From Fictibacillus solisalsi (GTDB lineage: Bacteria; Bacillota; Bacilli; Bacillales; Fictibacillaceae), in contig NZ_FNHW01000001.1 of assembly GCF_900103485.1 (NCBI RefSeq), positions 283,418 through 347,417 of the forward strand: a stretch of DNA of 64,000 nt. Reading direction: 5' to 3'. The first letter of the stretch is position 1. Every line of letters starts with the position of its first letter. Position numbers and translations under genes: made by a program. The notes below the pieces were generated by a model. That model searched no databases and was not told the DNA's origin. It was given only the letters and a program-made list of their open reading frames with translations. Positions 22,735 to 31,032 of this stretch are shown here, one piece after another.

Positions 22735-22747
22735 ATCAGTATAAATA

Positions 22748-22776
22748 AAGAAGCTGCTTCGGCGGCTTTTTTTATT
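22748..22776 (+). terminator. terminator with UUCG tetraloop
   Basis: AAGCTGC-TTCG-GCGGCTT followed by seven T, directly after the VOC gene. Confidence 0.85.
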
Positions 22777-22892
22777 TGAGAAGAGGAAAGGTGGATTGTG
22801 CTGAAGAATGTTTTTTGGAATTAACTACTTTCGCTGCTTTTCAAAAATCTGGTAAGCTAGAGAAAGAACGAAGTAATAAGGGAGTGCCTGAT

Positions 22893-23729
22893 ATGAGTCA
22901 TCATGTAAAGGAAAGTGCAGAAGGACTTGAAGTGTTAAAGGCTGATTGTGACCAGTGCTTTGGGCTATGCTGTGTGGCCTTGCCTTTTGCCAAGTCTGCT
23001 GATTTTGCTCTAAACAAAGACAGTGGAACGCCATGTCCCAACCTGCAGCACGATTTTCAATGCGGCATTCATGAAAATCTCAGGGAAAAAGGCTTTAAAG
23101 GCTGCACGGTGTATGATTGTTTTGGAGCAGGACAAAAAGTCTCCCAATTGACCTATAACGGGTTGGATTGGCGTAAGGACAAGGGACGTGCTCAGGAGAT
23201 GTTCGACGTTTTCCCGGTTATGCAGCAGCTTCATGAAATGCTCTATTATTTAAAGGAAGCCATGAACAGGGAAGAAGCTCAACTAATTAAAGCAGATTTA
23301 CAGGGACTATATGAAACGATCGAAAGTCTTACGAAATTAGAGCCTAAGGCTTTGTTGTTCCTGGATGTACGGGTTCATCGAGCTCAAGTGAACGATCTTC
23401 TGCTTCGTACCAGTGAACTGGTAAGGAAGAACCAAAATAGATCAAAAAAGACAAGCAGCAGCTTTTTGGGTGCAAAGCTACGAAAAGCGGATCTTAGAGG
23501 AAGTGACTTTAGAGGTATGCTGCTCATTGCCGCTGATCTGCGGGAAGCGGATTTACGAAGATGTGACTGGATTGGTGCAGACCTCAGGGATACAGATCTG
23601 AGTGGTGCAGATATAAGAGGAAGTATTTTTCTTACGCAAATCCAGATTAACGCAGCAAAAGGAAGTCGTAAAACCAAGCTTCCCCCTCACTTAAAGCATC
23701 CAAAACACTGGGTGTCTTCCAAAATTTGA
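22893..23729 (+). CDS. pentapeptide-repeat protein with N-terminal cysteine-rich domain
   Basis: 278 residues from the ATG at 22893 (AAGGGAG upstream). The first 80 residues hold many cysteines: CDQCFGLCC, CPNLQHDFQCGIH and GCTVYDCFG. This suggests a metal-binding domain. A helical middle follows, and from about residue 195 at least seven A(D/N)LxxA pentapeptides form a short right-handed beta-helix (AKLRKADLRGSDFRG, then AADLREADLRRCD). It resembles the uncharacterised Bacillus pentapeptide family, not Qnr. It overlaps the longer frame of the next gene and likely starts an operon of three. Confidence 0.8.
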   Translation: MSHHVKESAEGLEVLKADCDQCFGLCCVALPFAKSADFALNKDSGTPCPNLQHDFQCGIHENLREKGFKGCTVYDCFGAGQKVSQLTYNGLDWRKDKGRAQEMFDVFPVMQQLHEMLYYLKEAMNREEAQLIKADLQGLYETIESLTKLEPKALLFLDVRVHRAQVNDLLLRTSELVRKNQNRSKKTSSSFLGAKLRKADLRGSDFRGMLLIAADLREADLRRCDWIGADLRDTDLSGADIRGSIFLTQIQINAAKGSRKTKLPPHLKHPKHWVSSKI

Positions 23730-23788
23730 AACTTTTGGATGAACTCGTTCGTTATAGGAGTAGAAGGGAAAAAGAGAGGAGACGATGT

Positions 23789-24781
23789 ATGGTCACCCCG
23801 CTTCTGGAACAAAAACTTCTAGCTTACCGTGATACATATGAACAGTTAAAAGGAGCACTTAAATGGAGGGTCAGTGATCAGCGAACGCTGATGATGGTCG
23901 CTTCGATGTATGTGGTCAACAACAAGCCTTTTCACATACAACCATTTTTAAAGATTAGTGACTATATTAAGGAAAACGTCGGCGCTTTTAATACACTAAA
24001 ATCATCACCCCGGTTTACCATTGGAGCGATGCTGGACGTGCATTTTGACGAGCCGGAAAAAAAGTTCCATGAGCTGATCGGTATTTACGAGCAAATGGTC
24101 AATGAGCAATTTAGCCGAGGAGCTTCCACCTACCTGGCAGCACAGGTGCTGCTTGATGAAAAGGAAGAAGGTAATTCCATTCCCATTGATCGTGTGATGA
24201 AGGTGTACAAAGGGATGTCATCCCATCATTTCTTCCTCACCTCAAACACCGATTACCCGCTTGCGGTCCTTTTGGCCGGAAGAGATGGAACCGTGGATGA
24301 AATAATGGATCATGTCGAGCATTTTTATAAGGAGCTCAGCAAGAACGGCTTTTCAAAAGGAAATGACCTGCAGTTCTTAAGCCATATTTTATCTATTGAT
24401 ACTGAAACAAACCCAGACGAATTGGTTCGGCAATCCATAAAGGTATACGACACCTTTAAAACGTTATGGAAAAGACCCAAGGGAATGCATTACCCGCTGG
24501 TCGGTCTTCTCGCTCTGTTAAAAGACGGTGAAAATGAAGTGGCGACCGTATTGGAAGCCACGGACCGTTTAGGCAGCGAAAAACCGTTCAGGTGGCATAA
24601 GGATATGAACCTGATTATGGCGGCCAACTTAACCATGAGTGAAAAGCTGGATAACCCTGCATTACTCGGAACAGGTGTCTATGCTGCCGTGGATGCGATC
24701 ATCCAGGCCCAGCAAGCCGCATTGATGGCCACCATTTCAGCTGCAACGGTGGTGAGTTCCTCTGGTGATGGAGGGAGTTAA
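23789..24781 (+). CDS. DUF4003 family protein
   Basis: 330 residues from the ATG at 23789 with GAGAGGAGA upstream. A soluble, helical protein with the features of DUF4003: a YxLKGALKWRVSDQRTLMMVAS-like start and the middle LTSNTDYPLAVLLAGR, ending in an Ala-rich helix (AIIQAQQAALMATISAATVV). Its role is unknown. It lies 59 bases after the pentapeptide gene and overlaps the upstream leader of the next small gene. Confidence 0.75.
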   Translation: MVTPLLEQKLLAYRDTYEQLKGALKWRVSDQRTLMMVASMYVVNNKPFHIQPFLKISDYIKENVGAFNTLKSSPRFTIGAMLDVHFDEPEKKFHELIGIYEQMVNEQFSRGASTYLAAQVLLDEKEEGNSIPIDRVMKVYKGMSSHHFFLTSNTDYPLAVLLAGRDGTVDEIMDHVEHFYKELSKNGFSKGNDLQFLSHILSIDTETNPDELVRQSIKVYDTFKTLWKRPKGMHYPLVGLLALLKDGENEVATVLEATDRLGSEKPFRWHKDMNLIMAANLTMSEKLDNPALLGTGVYAAVDAIIQAQQAALMATISAATVVSSSGDGGS

Positions 24782-24800
24782 GAGTGGAGGAGTGGGCGAT

Positions 24801-25028
24801 ATGGGCAGTTTTAGTTTGAACTATGATTATAAACACAAGGAAAAGAAAAACGGGAACCGTTTTGTTTCTGTTAGAGATAAAGGCGAAAATGCTTTACTGG
24901 AAGTTGAGAAAAAGGGAAATCAAATTGAACTGGTCACCTACTGGCAGAATGATAAAACCACTAAGTTTAAACTCCCGTTGGAACTGTTTGAGAAAATGTA
25001 CAAAGACATGATTCAAGACCGTGACTAG
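24801..25028 (+). CDS. 75-residue protein of unknown function
   Basis: ATG at 24801 with GGAGG/GGAG upstream, 19 bases after the DUF4003 stop. Charged and lysine-rich, with beta-strand-like alternation (NRFVSVRDKGENALLEVEKKGNQIELVTYW) and a terminal helix. No family was recognised. Third gene of the pentapeptide/DUF4003 operon. Confidence 0.6.
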   Translation: MGSFSLNYDYKHKEKKNGNRFVSVRDKGENALLEVEKKGNQIELVTYWQNDKTTKFKLPLELFEKMYKDMIQDRD

Positions 25029-25042
25029 ATCACTTTTTCTCT

Positions 25043-25085
25043 AAAAAAATGAAAGGGAACCCGAATTCATTCAGGTTCCCTTTCA
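25043..25085. terminator. terminator between convergent operons
   Basis: GAAAGGGAACC (25051-25061) pairs with GGTTCCCTTTC (25074-25084). The T run is best on the minus strand (seven T after the stem), serving the acetyltransferase gene; the same hairpin lies 22 bases past the plus-strand operon. Confidence 0.8.
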
Positions 25086-25162
25086 CCATTCTCTAAACCA
25101 GTTACTTGAGTAAAATGGAGACGGGCACATTTGCGGAGGCGCTCCATGAAGGTTACTTCAAA

Positions 25163-25675
25163 TTACTCTTCTGTAGGGTTTTTAGGCCCGTTAAGTTCCA
25201 GTTGATAAAACGCTAAATCTAACCATCTATTAAATTTAAATCCTGCCTTTTTTATTGTACCAGCATGAACAAAGCCGAAGTTTTTATGTATTGCGATGCT
25301 TTTTTCATTGGCTGCATCAATTCCGGCAATTAAGGTAATATACTCTCTTTGCCTGGCAATAGCGATTAATTCTTTCAGCAGGGAAGTCCCGATTCCTTTT
25401 TTTCGGTGCTCTTTATCCACATACATAGAATGCTCAATTGAATATTTGTAAGCTGGCCAGGCTCTGAAAGGACCGAATGTGGCAAATCCGACCACTTTGT
25501 TATCTTGTTCGTAAACAAGTATCGGGTAATTCTCATCTCTTTTTTGTTGATACCAAATTTGCCTGTTTTCGAGTGTTTGAGGTTGATAGGCGTATACTGC
25601 GGTAGTATTGAGAATGGCGTCATTATAGATAGCTAGAATATCCTTTAAATCGTTCGAAGTTGCTTCCCTGATCAT
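25163..25675 (-). CDS. GNAT N-acetyltransferase, phosphinothricin-acetyltransferase-like
   Basis: 170 residues. The GNAT acetyl-CoA site is visible as VDKEHRKKGIGTSLLKELIAIA (about 90-111) with the R/Q-x-x-G-x-G/A pattern. SIAIHKNFGFVHAGTIKKAGFKFNRWLD at the end is typical of the PAT/YncA group. Members acetylate small amines such as methionine sulfone or phosphinothricin. Monocistronic. Confidence 0.88.
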   Translation of the reverse strand: MIREATSNDLKDILAIYNDAILNTTAVYAYQPQTLENRQIWYQQKRDENYPILVYEQDNKVVGFATFGPFRAWPAYKYSIEHSMYVDKEHRKKGIGTSLLKELIAIARQREYITLIAGIDAANEKSIAIHKNFGFVHAGTIKKAGFKFNRWLDLAFYQLELNGPKNPTEE

Positions 25676-25828
25676 TCTTTTCTTCCTTTCCTGCTAAGAG
25701 ATCGTTCTTCTGTTTTTCTTACCGTAGATTTTCTACTCCCTTTTTAATCATGGTGCAATAATGTACTACATGCCATGAAGTTTCAAGATGTATATTTAGA
25801 TGAAAACATTGAAAGGAGAGTTTTCATC

Positions 25829-26404
25829 ATGAATATTGCATCTTTCATCATTTACTGTTTTATAGTGACTTTTACCCCGGGGCCAACTAATATCGTCATC
25901 TTATCGACAGTGCATAATTATGGTTCAAAAAAAGCCATTGAATATACCTATGGAGCAACAATTGCTTTTGGATTGCTACTTGGTTTATCTGCTCTGTTGA
26001 ATACGATGCTGATCACTGTCCTGCCAAAAATTTTAATTGGGATGCAGATCATCGGAACCATTTATATGTTATATCTTGCTTATCAAATATACAGAATGGA
26101 TACATCAAAGCCGGCTGACAGCCATGCTGGCACTTTTATTTCAGGCTTCCTTATGCAGTTTTTAAATCCGAAAGTGGTGCTATTTACAATGACGGTCATT
26201 CCTAGCTTTATTTTACCCTACTATACCGACATGCGGGCTGTGACAATAAGTGTTTTTGTTATAACGGTCATTGGATTCCTGGCATTTCTTGCCTGGATTC
26301 TTTTCGGTACAATCTTCAAGGGTTTTCTACAAAAGCATGATAGGATTGTCAATGTAGGAATGGCGCTTTGTCTTGTTTATGCTACACTGATGATTTGGAA
26401 ATAG
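25829..26404 (+). CDS. LysE/RhtB family exporter
   Basis: 191 residues, about six helices, from the ATG at 25829 (GAAAGGAGAG upstream). The family motif FTPGPTNIVILSTVHNYGSKKAIEYTYGA is at the N terminus, and FISGFLMQFLNPKVVLFT near residues 110-128. LysE-type carriers export amino acids or related metabolites. The AraC regulator gene 23 bases downstream is probably co-transcribed and controls it. Confidence 0.9.
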   Translation: MNIASFIIYCFIVTFTPGPTNIVILSTVHNYGSKKAIEYTYGATIAFGLLLGLSALLNTMLITVLPKILIGMQIIGTIYMLYLAYQIYRMDTSKPADSHAGTFISGFLMQFLNPKVVLFTMTVIPSFILPYYTDMRAVTISVFVITVIGFLAFLAWILFGTIFKGFLQKHDRIVNVGMALCLVYATLMIWK

Positions 26405-26427
26405 GCAGTGCTGAAGAGGTGAAATAA

Positions 26428-27198
26428 ATGGATAAATTTATCTATAAAAAGGCAGCAGGTATTACGGCGCTGTCAGCGAACATGACTGATTTTAAGTATA
26501 AAAAGCATTATCACAAAGAATATGCAATTGGCGTAACATTGCGTGGTGTTCAACATTATACTTTAGATGGAAGTTTACAGTTATCCTATCCAAATGGAGT
26601 AATGCTCTTTAATCCTGAACAAGCACATGATGGTATGGCACATAATCGGGCAGGACTTGAGTATGTGATGGTATATATTGATCCACAATTGCTTTTAGAG
26701 GTCTCCGGGAAAAAGGATATTGTATGTTTTTCAACCCCTATCGTGTACGATTATGAACTGAAAAAAAGAGTATTAAATCTAGCTAATGCAATCTTAGGGG
26801 AAAAAGATGAGGCTTTCTGCAGCGAACAACTCTTAGCGCTTTCTGATGGCCTGATTCAAACGGACTTATCATTGGAAGGTAAAACGGATAATGTCCTAAT
26901 CAGAAAAGCAAAGGATATGCTGCATGCAAATCATATCCTTAAACTTGACGAGATTAGTATGGAGCTTAATCTATCAAAATTCCAGTTTATCCGATTTTTC
27001 AAAACCCACACTGGCATTACACCATACCAATATCATCTTAACTGCAAAATTGAACGTGCGAAGCACTTAATCGATAATCGTCGAGATATTTATGCAGCAG
27101 TAGCTGAATGTGACTTTGTTGATTTGACTCATTTAAATAAACATTTTAAGAGAGTGTATGGAATAACAGCGTTTGAATACATGTCATATTTAAATTGA
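26428..27198 (+). CDS. AraC family transcriptional regulator
   Basis: 256 residues. The N-terminal AraC-type cupin spans about 1-140 (KHYHKEYAIGVTLRGVQHY and MLFNPEQAHDG). The C-terminal double HTH spans about 160-255, with LDEISMELNLSKFQFIRFFKTHTGITPYQYH and the family terminus FKRVYGITAFEYMSYLN. It follows the LysE-type exporter gene, a common pairing for amino-acid efflux. Confidence 0.9.
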   Translation: MDKFIYKKAAGITALSANMTDFKYKKHYHKEYAIGVTLRGVQHYTLDGSLQLSYPNGVMLFNPEQAHDGMAHNRAGLEYVMVYIDPQLLLEVSGKKDIVCFSTPIVYDYELKKRVLNLANAILGEKDEAFCSEQLLALSDGLIQTDLSLEGKTDNVLIRKAKDMLHANHILKLDEISMELNLSKFQFIRFFKTHTGITPYQYHLNCKIERAKHLIDNRRDIYAAVAECDFVDLTHLNKHFKRVYGITAFEYMSYLN

Positions 27199-27300
27199 TA
27201 GGGAAAGGATTTAACACGGAGCCGGCAGCACGGCAGGATTCTTAAAACTTATAGATAATATAATGGATTGAGCGTTCAATCAATTGAAGGAGGATGGATT

Positions 27301-28284
27301 ATGAAGAATTCCAAAATTATATTCTTTGAGAGAGAGTTTCCAAGTGCAAACATGGTTCTGATTAAGGATCAGCACTCCATCCTTATTGATACTGGGTTTG
27401 GGAGTGACGCCAAAATAACAGAGCAATTAATTAAAGCAGAAGGTGTATCACCAGAGGAATTACAACTTATTGTGAACACGCACTATCATAGTGATCATGT
27501 AGGCGGAAATTTTTATCTTCAAAAGAATTATGGAGTAAAGATTGCTGGTCATAAATGGGATGCTGATTTAATTAATGCATGTGACCCTGAAGCATGTAGT
27601 GCTGAATGGTTAGATCAGCCTGTGGAACCGTATCAAGTCAATTTGAAGCTGTCTGATAACGATGAAATTTATACAGGAAACAAAACGTTGAAGGTGGTTC
27701 ACACACCGGGACATACGCTCGGACATATATCTCTCTATGATCCTGAGGAAGAGATATTCTTCAGTGGGGATCTCTTTCACAGAAATGATGTTGGCTGGTT
27801 AAACATCTTTCGAGAGGGAGTCTCATCCATTCAACGATCTTTAGAAAGTATCGATCGTGTGTCCAAGCTGCGAATTAGGCATGCGTATTCGGGTCATGGT
27901 CCTGAAATAGAGAACCCGCTTAGTTCCATTGATACAGCAAGGAAGCGGCTGGAGAAGTGGTTGAAAAGCCCGGAAAAAGTAGCATGGCACGCATGTAAAA
28001 GGATATTTGCATTTACACTTATCATGAAAAATGGATTGCCTAAACAAGAAATTGATAAATACTTATTAAATTGTGGTTGGTTCCAAGATATTTCACGGTA
28101 CTCGTTCCAGCTTCAACCAGAAGAATTTATTAACCCCCTGATTGATGAAATGATTCGCTCCAAAGCAGCGGAATGGAATAATAATTACTTAATGCCAACC
28201 ATTACATACCAGGCGCCACAAGAGGAATGGATGAGTAAGAACATAAAGCCAAAAGGTTGGCAGTCTCAAGATTTTCACTTGTAA
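27301..28284 (+). CDS. metallo-beta-lactamase-fold hydrolase
   Basis: 327 residues from the ATG at 27301 (AAGGAGG upstream). The dinuclear zinc motif NTHYHSDHVGG gives His61, His63, Asp65 and His66. HTPGHTLGHIS supplies the next His and FFSGDLFH the bridging Asp. About 100 C-terminal residues form an added helical domain as in RNase-Z-unlike MBL proteins of the YqjP/LACTB2 group. The substrate is unknown, with thioesters or lactones common in this group. The MaoC-like gene follows 43 bases later. Confidence 0.88.
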   Translation: MKNSKIIFFEREFPSANMVLIKDQHSILIDTGFGSDAKITEQLIKAEGVSPEELQLIVNTHYHSDHVGGNFYLQKNYGVKIAGHKWDADLINACDPEACSAEWLDQPVEPYQVNLKLSDNDEIYTGNKTLKVVHTPGHTLGHISLYDPEEEIFFSGDLFHRNDVGWLNIFREGVSSIQRSLESIDRVSKLRIRHAYSGHGPEIENPLSSIDTARKRLEKWLKSPEKVAWHACKRIFAFTLIMKNGLPKQEIDKYLLNCGWFQDISRYSFQLQPEEFINPLIDEMIRSKAAEWNNNYLMPTITYQAPQEEWMSKNIKPKGWQSQDFHL

Positions 28285-28326
28285 TTATACATTTAAATAT
28301 TCGATATCGGAATTAGGAGGAGGTAT

Positions 28327-28704
28327 ATGTCTTTAAAAGCCGGAGATATCATTAGGTTTGAGCGGACTTTTACGGTAAGGGATGTTGAATTATTCACAGA
28401 AGTTTCTTGTGATCAAGGGATTCATCATATCACCCCCGATGAACAGGGCAGGGTTGTTATCCAAGGGTTACTAACTGCAACGCTTCCAATAAAAATTGGA
28501 GGAGAGCATAACGTCCTGGCCCGTACGATGAATTTTGAGTTTTTAAGACCTGTGTTCACAGGAGACACCATCAGTTGTGAAGTTAAGATTGAAGAATACA
28601 AACGAAAAGAAAATAATAAAACATCTATTGCTGCATCCTTTTTATGTGAAAATCAGAACGGAAAAGAAGTACTAAAAGGTATTTTTTCAGGAGTAATCCT
28701 ATAA
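28327..28704 (+). CDS. MaoC-like hotdog dehydratase/thioesterase
   Basis: 125 residues. N-terminal LKAGDIIRFERTFTVRDVELFTEVSCDQG and the RTMNFEFLRPVFTGDTISCEVKI core are typical of MaoC-type (R)-enoyl-CoA hydratases, but the catalytic D-x-N-x-x-H triplet of that family is not clear (QGIHHIT lies near its place). Reaction uncertain. Probably in one operon with the MBL-fold gene. Confidence 0.75.
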   Translation: MSLKAGDIIRFERTFTVRDVELFTEVSCDQGIHHITPDEQGRVVIQGLLTATLPIKIGGEHNVLARTMNFEFLRPVFTGDTISCEVKIEEYKRKENNKTSIAASFLCENQNGKEVLKGIFSGVIL

Positions 28705-28724
28705 AACTTTTAACTTTCCCAATG

Positions 28725-28762
28725 ATTGGGCGCCTATCCATAACAAGATATGCGCTTTTTTG
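28725..28762 (+). terminator. Rho-independent terminator
   Basis: GCGCCTATC (28730-28738) pairs with GATATGCGC (28747-28755) with one mismatch, then six T. Confidence 0.7.
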
Positions 28763-28847
28763 ATGGAATAAAAGCTTTAACAAGGATTGTCCGAGCGTAA
28801 TGAAGAAGGGATATGTAAAAATGGCTAGAAAAAGGAGAAGAACTCAC

Positions 28848-29315
28848 ATGGCGATTACGTATACTCATTTTGATACATACCCCGATCGTAAGACAGTAGA
28901 GGGGATCATCCAGTTACATAATAAAATCTTTGGCGGGTCGGATGACTTGGCTGGCCGAATGAAGGAAAAACCTGGCTTGCAAATTGATGTGGCAATACAT
29001 GGAGAAAAGATGGTCGGCTATAAGATAGGATACGCGCTTAACCGGGAGCAGTTTTATAGCTGGTTGGGCGGGGTTGATGCTAACTACAGGAAACAGGGGA
29101 TTGCCTCAACGCTAATGGACCAGCAGCATCAACAGGTTAAAGATAGTGGGTACAAAGCGGTGCAGACAAAAACCAAAAACAAGTGGCGGAGCATGCTGAT
29201 TTTAAATATTAAATCCGGCTTCGATATCATTGGAACGTATACGGATGAAGAAGGTGAACCGAAAATCATTCTTGAAAAGAAACTTTGGAATGAAATGGGA
29301 GGTTCCAAATGCTAA
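28848..29315 (+). CDS. GNAT N-acetyltransferase
   Basis: 155 residues from the ATG at 28848 (AAAAGGAGAAG upstream). The acetyl-CoA loop VDANYRKQGIASTLMDQQHQ is at about 77-96, followed by a second conserved block AVQTKTKNKWRSMLILNIKSGF. The last codons overlap the start of a decayed acetyltransferase gene (ATG at 29309). The substrate is unknown. Confidence 0.85.
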   Translation: MAITYTHFDTYPDRKTVEGIIQLHNKIFGGSDDLAGRMKEKPGLQIDVAIHGEKMVGYKIGYALNREQFYSWLGGVDANYRKQGIASTLMDQQHQQVKDSGYKAVQTKTKNKWRSMLILNIKSGFDIIGTYTDEEGEPKIILEKKLWNEMGGSKC

Positions 29316-29500
29316 AAAAGGCGACAGTACGGGAAGCAAAAGAAGAAGCTGACCTTGCTCTCCGGCTTTGGCCAAACCATATGTTAGAGGATTCAGCCGA
29401 GAAATGACGAATCTGATTGCTCAGCAGGATGCAGCCCACGCATCTTAGGCTTGGGTTTACTGAAACGAATCGTATGATTTGTTTTAAAAAGATACTATAA
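29309..29500 (+). pseudogene. decayed GNAT acetyltransferase, internal deletion
   Basis: The start ATG at 29309 has GGGAGG before it and encodes MLKKATVREAKEEADLALRL, a GNAT N terminus, but stops after 32 residues. A second frame (about 29440-29500) encodes RILGLGFTETNRMICFKKIL, a typical GNAT C terminus (GF.ET.R). The roughly 80-residue centre with the acetyl-CoA site is missing. I read this as a remnant with an internal deletion. Confidence 0.6.
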
Positions 29501-29565
29501 GCGTGCGCATAAGGAAAAAAGCGTGATGGGTGGAAGCTGTGGTATATTAAAAACTTGGGAACACA

Positions 29566-29676
29566 TTGGAACAAATTCCTGCTATAGGACAAGGAACCTG
29601 GAATTTGGGCGAGAATAAGTCCATGGAAAAAGAGGACTTAGAACAGATCAAGCGTACTTTTCCAATTAACAAGTAA
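29566..29676 (+). pseudogene. aldo/keto reductase remnant
   Basis: A short frame encodes IPAIGQGTWNLGEN, the N-terminal GxGTWxxG strand of aldo/keto reductases, directly joined to [17 protein letters not shown], which resembles the C-terminal L..EDLxxIxxxFP helix of the same family. Some 220 residues of barrel and the catalytic Tyr are gone, so an in-frame deletion is likely. Confidence 0.55.
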
Positions 29677-29717
29677 TTAACAGGTGGCAATTGCTTATCA
29701 GTAGGAGGAGGATGAGG

Positions 29718-30089
29718 ATGGAAGTTTTCGAAAAATATTTAGCCGGCATTGATCACCCTGACCATCGCAGCCGAACAAAGGAAATATTGACGTGGGTCGC
29801 GAATCAATTCCCCCATTTGGAACCGCAGATCAAGTGGAATACACCGATGTTTTCTGATCATGGCACCTTTATCATCGGCTTTTCCACAGCAAAGCATCAT
29901 TTGAGTGTGTCACCTGAAGAGGCAGGCATTACTCACTTTGCCGATAACATTGTACAAGCGGGCTACAGCTTTACCAAAGGGTTATTTCGAATTCCGTGGA
30001 ATGAGCCGGTCAATTTCGAATTGCTGAAAACAATGATCGAATATAATATTCAGGATAAAGCAGAACATACAACCTTTTGGCGGAAATAA
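29718..30089 (+). CDS. fra: frataxin-like iron chaperone (DUF1801, YdhG/Fra)
   Basis: 123 residues from the ATG at 29718 (GTAGGAGGAGGATGAGG upstream). It matches B. subtilis YdhG/Fra, the functional frataxin equivalent that hands iron to Fe-S assembly and ferrochelatase. Visible hallmarks are [25 protein letters not shown] and the C-terminal [22 protein letters not shown]. Monocistronic with a strong terminator. Confidence 0.88.
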   Translation: MEVFEKYLAGIDHPDHRSRTKEILTWVANQFPHLEPQIKWNTPMFSDHGTFIIGFSTAKHHLSVSPEEAGITHFADNIVQAGYSFTKGLFRIPWNEPVNFELLKTMIEYNIQDKAEHTTFWRK

Positions 30090-30104
30090 TATACTCAATT
30101 TCAG

Positions 30105-30145
30105 CTATTGGGCGCCTATCTCTATGAGATAGGCGTCTTTTTTAT
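30105..30145 (+). terminator. Rho-independent terminator
   Basis: GCGCCTATCTC, loop TAT, GAGATAGGCGTC, then a long T-rich tail. The stem shares the GGGCGCCTATC arm with the terminator at 28725, a likely common origin. Confidence 0.85.
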
Positions 30146-30277
30146 TTTATTTTATTTAGGATGCAACGGATATTTATTTAGCAATAATAATATAATAAAA
30201 AACAATAATGATTTATTGTAAAACGATAAATAATATGTTAAATTCAATTTGACAATAAAAAAGTGAGGTGTCTTTTT

Positions 30278-30760
30278 ATGAAACGGGTATCAACACTCTT
30301 TTTAAAAATAGCTGTTTTTCTGATTGGAATGCCGGTTCTAGCCATGTGTATCTTTTTGGTGCCTGAAATTGCGAAATATTTAGCAGAATTGTATCCAGCA
30401 CATTCATATTTGAAATATCTCGTTTATATCGATTTGTACGCATCAGCGATTCCGTTTTACTTTGCCCTTTATCAAGCTTTCATGCTTTTAAGTTACATCG
30501 ACAAGAATAAAGCCTTTTCTGAATTGTCTGTAAGGTCTTTAAAGAAGATAAAATATTGTGCAATCACAATTAGCGTTTTGATCGGGTTGGGTATGCCGCT
30601 CTTTTATCTTATGGCGGAAAGAGACGATGCCCCAGGAATCATATTAATCGGATTGATCATAATTTTTGCTTCAATCGTGATTGCAGTATTTGCTGCTGTT
30701 CTTCAAATGCTTTTAAAAGATGCCATTGATATAAAATCAGAAAATGACTTAGTAGTCTGA
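30278..30760 (+). CDS. DUF2975 membrane protein
   Basis: 160 residues from the ATG at 30278 (AAGTGAGGTG upstream), with four membrane helices. The pattern of DUF2975 is present, including the YIDLYASAIPFYFALYQAFMLLSYIDKNKAFSELSVRSLKKIK block between helices 2 and 3. This family is almost always encoded just before a YozG-type HTH protein, as here. Function unknown. Confidence 0.85.
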   Translation: MKRVSTLFLKIAVFLIGMPVLAMCIFLVPEIAKYLAELYPAHSYLKYLVYIDLYASAIPFYFALYQAFMLLSYIDKNKAFSELSVRSLKKIKYCAITISVLIGLGMPLFYLMAERDDAPGIILIGLIIIFASIVIAVFAAVLQMLLKDAIDIKSENDLVV

Positions 30761-30770
30761 GGTGACTAAT

Positions 30771-30992
30771 ATGGCAATTATAATCAATATTGATGTGATG
30801 CTGGCAAAACGGAAAATGAGTGTAACCGAACTTTCGGAGAAGGTTGGAATCACTATGGCGAACCTTTCTATTTTGAAAAATGGAAAGGCAAAAGCGATTC
30901 GATTAACCACTTTGGATGCGATTTGTAAAGCGTTGGAGTGTCAACCGGGAGATGTTTTGGAGTACCGAAATGATGAAGATGCTCAGGATTAG
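30771..30992 (+). CDS. XRE-family HTH regulator, YozG type
   Basis: 73 residues, one HTH (MSVTELSEKVGITMANLSILKNGKAKAIRLTTLDAICKALECQPGDVLEY). ATG at 30771 with GAGGTGA upstream, 10 bases after the DUF2975 stop. The DUF2975/YozG pair is conserved in Firmicutes; the HTH protein presumably regulates the pair itself. Confidence 0.9.
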   Translation: MAIIINIDVMLAKRKMSVTELSEKVGITMANLSILKNGKAKAIRLTTLDAICKALECQPGDVLEYRNDEDAQD

Positions 30993-31032
30993 TAACGTAG
31001 ACATGAAGTCTTCAAAAATCGAGGTGCAAATT

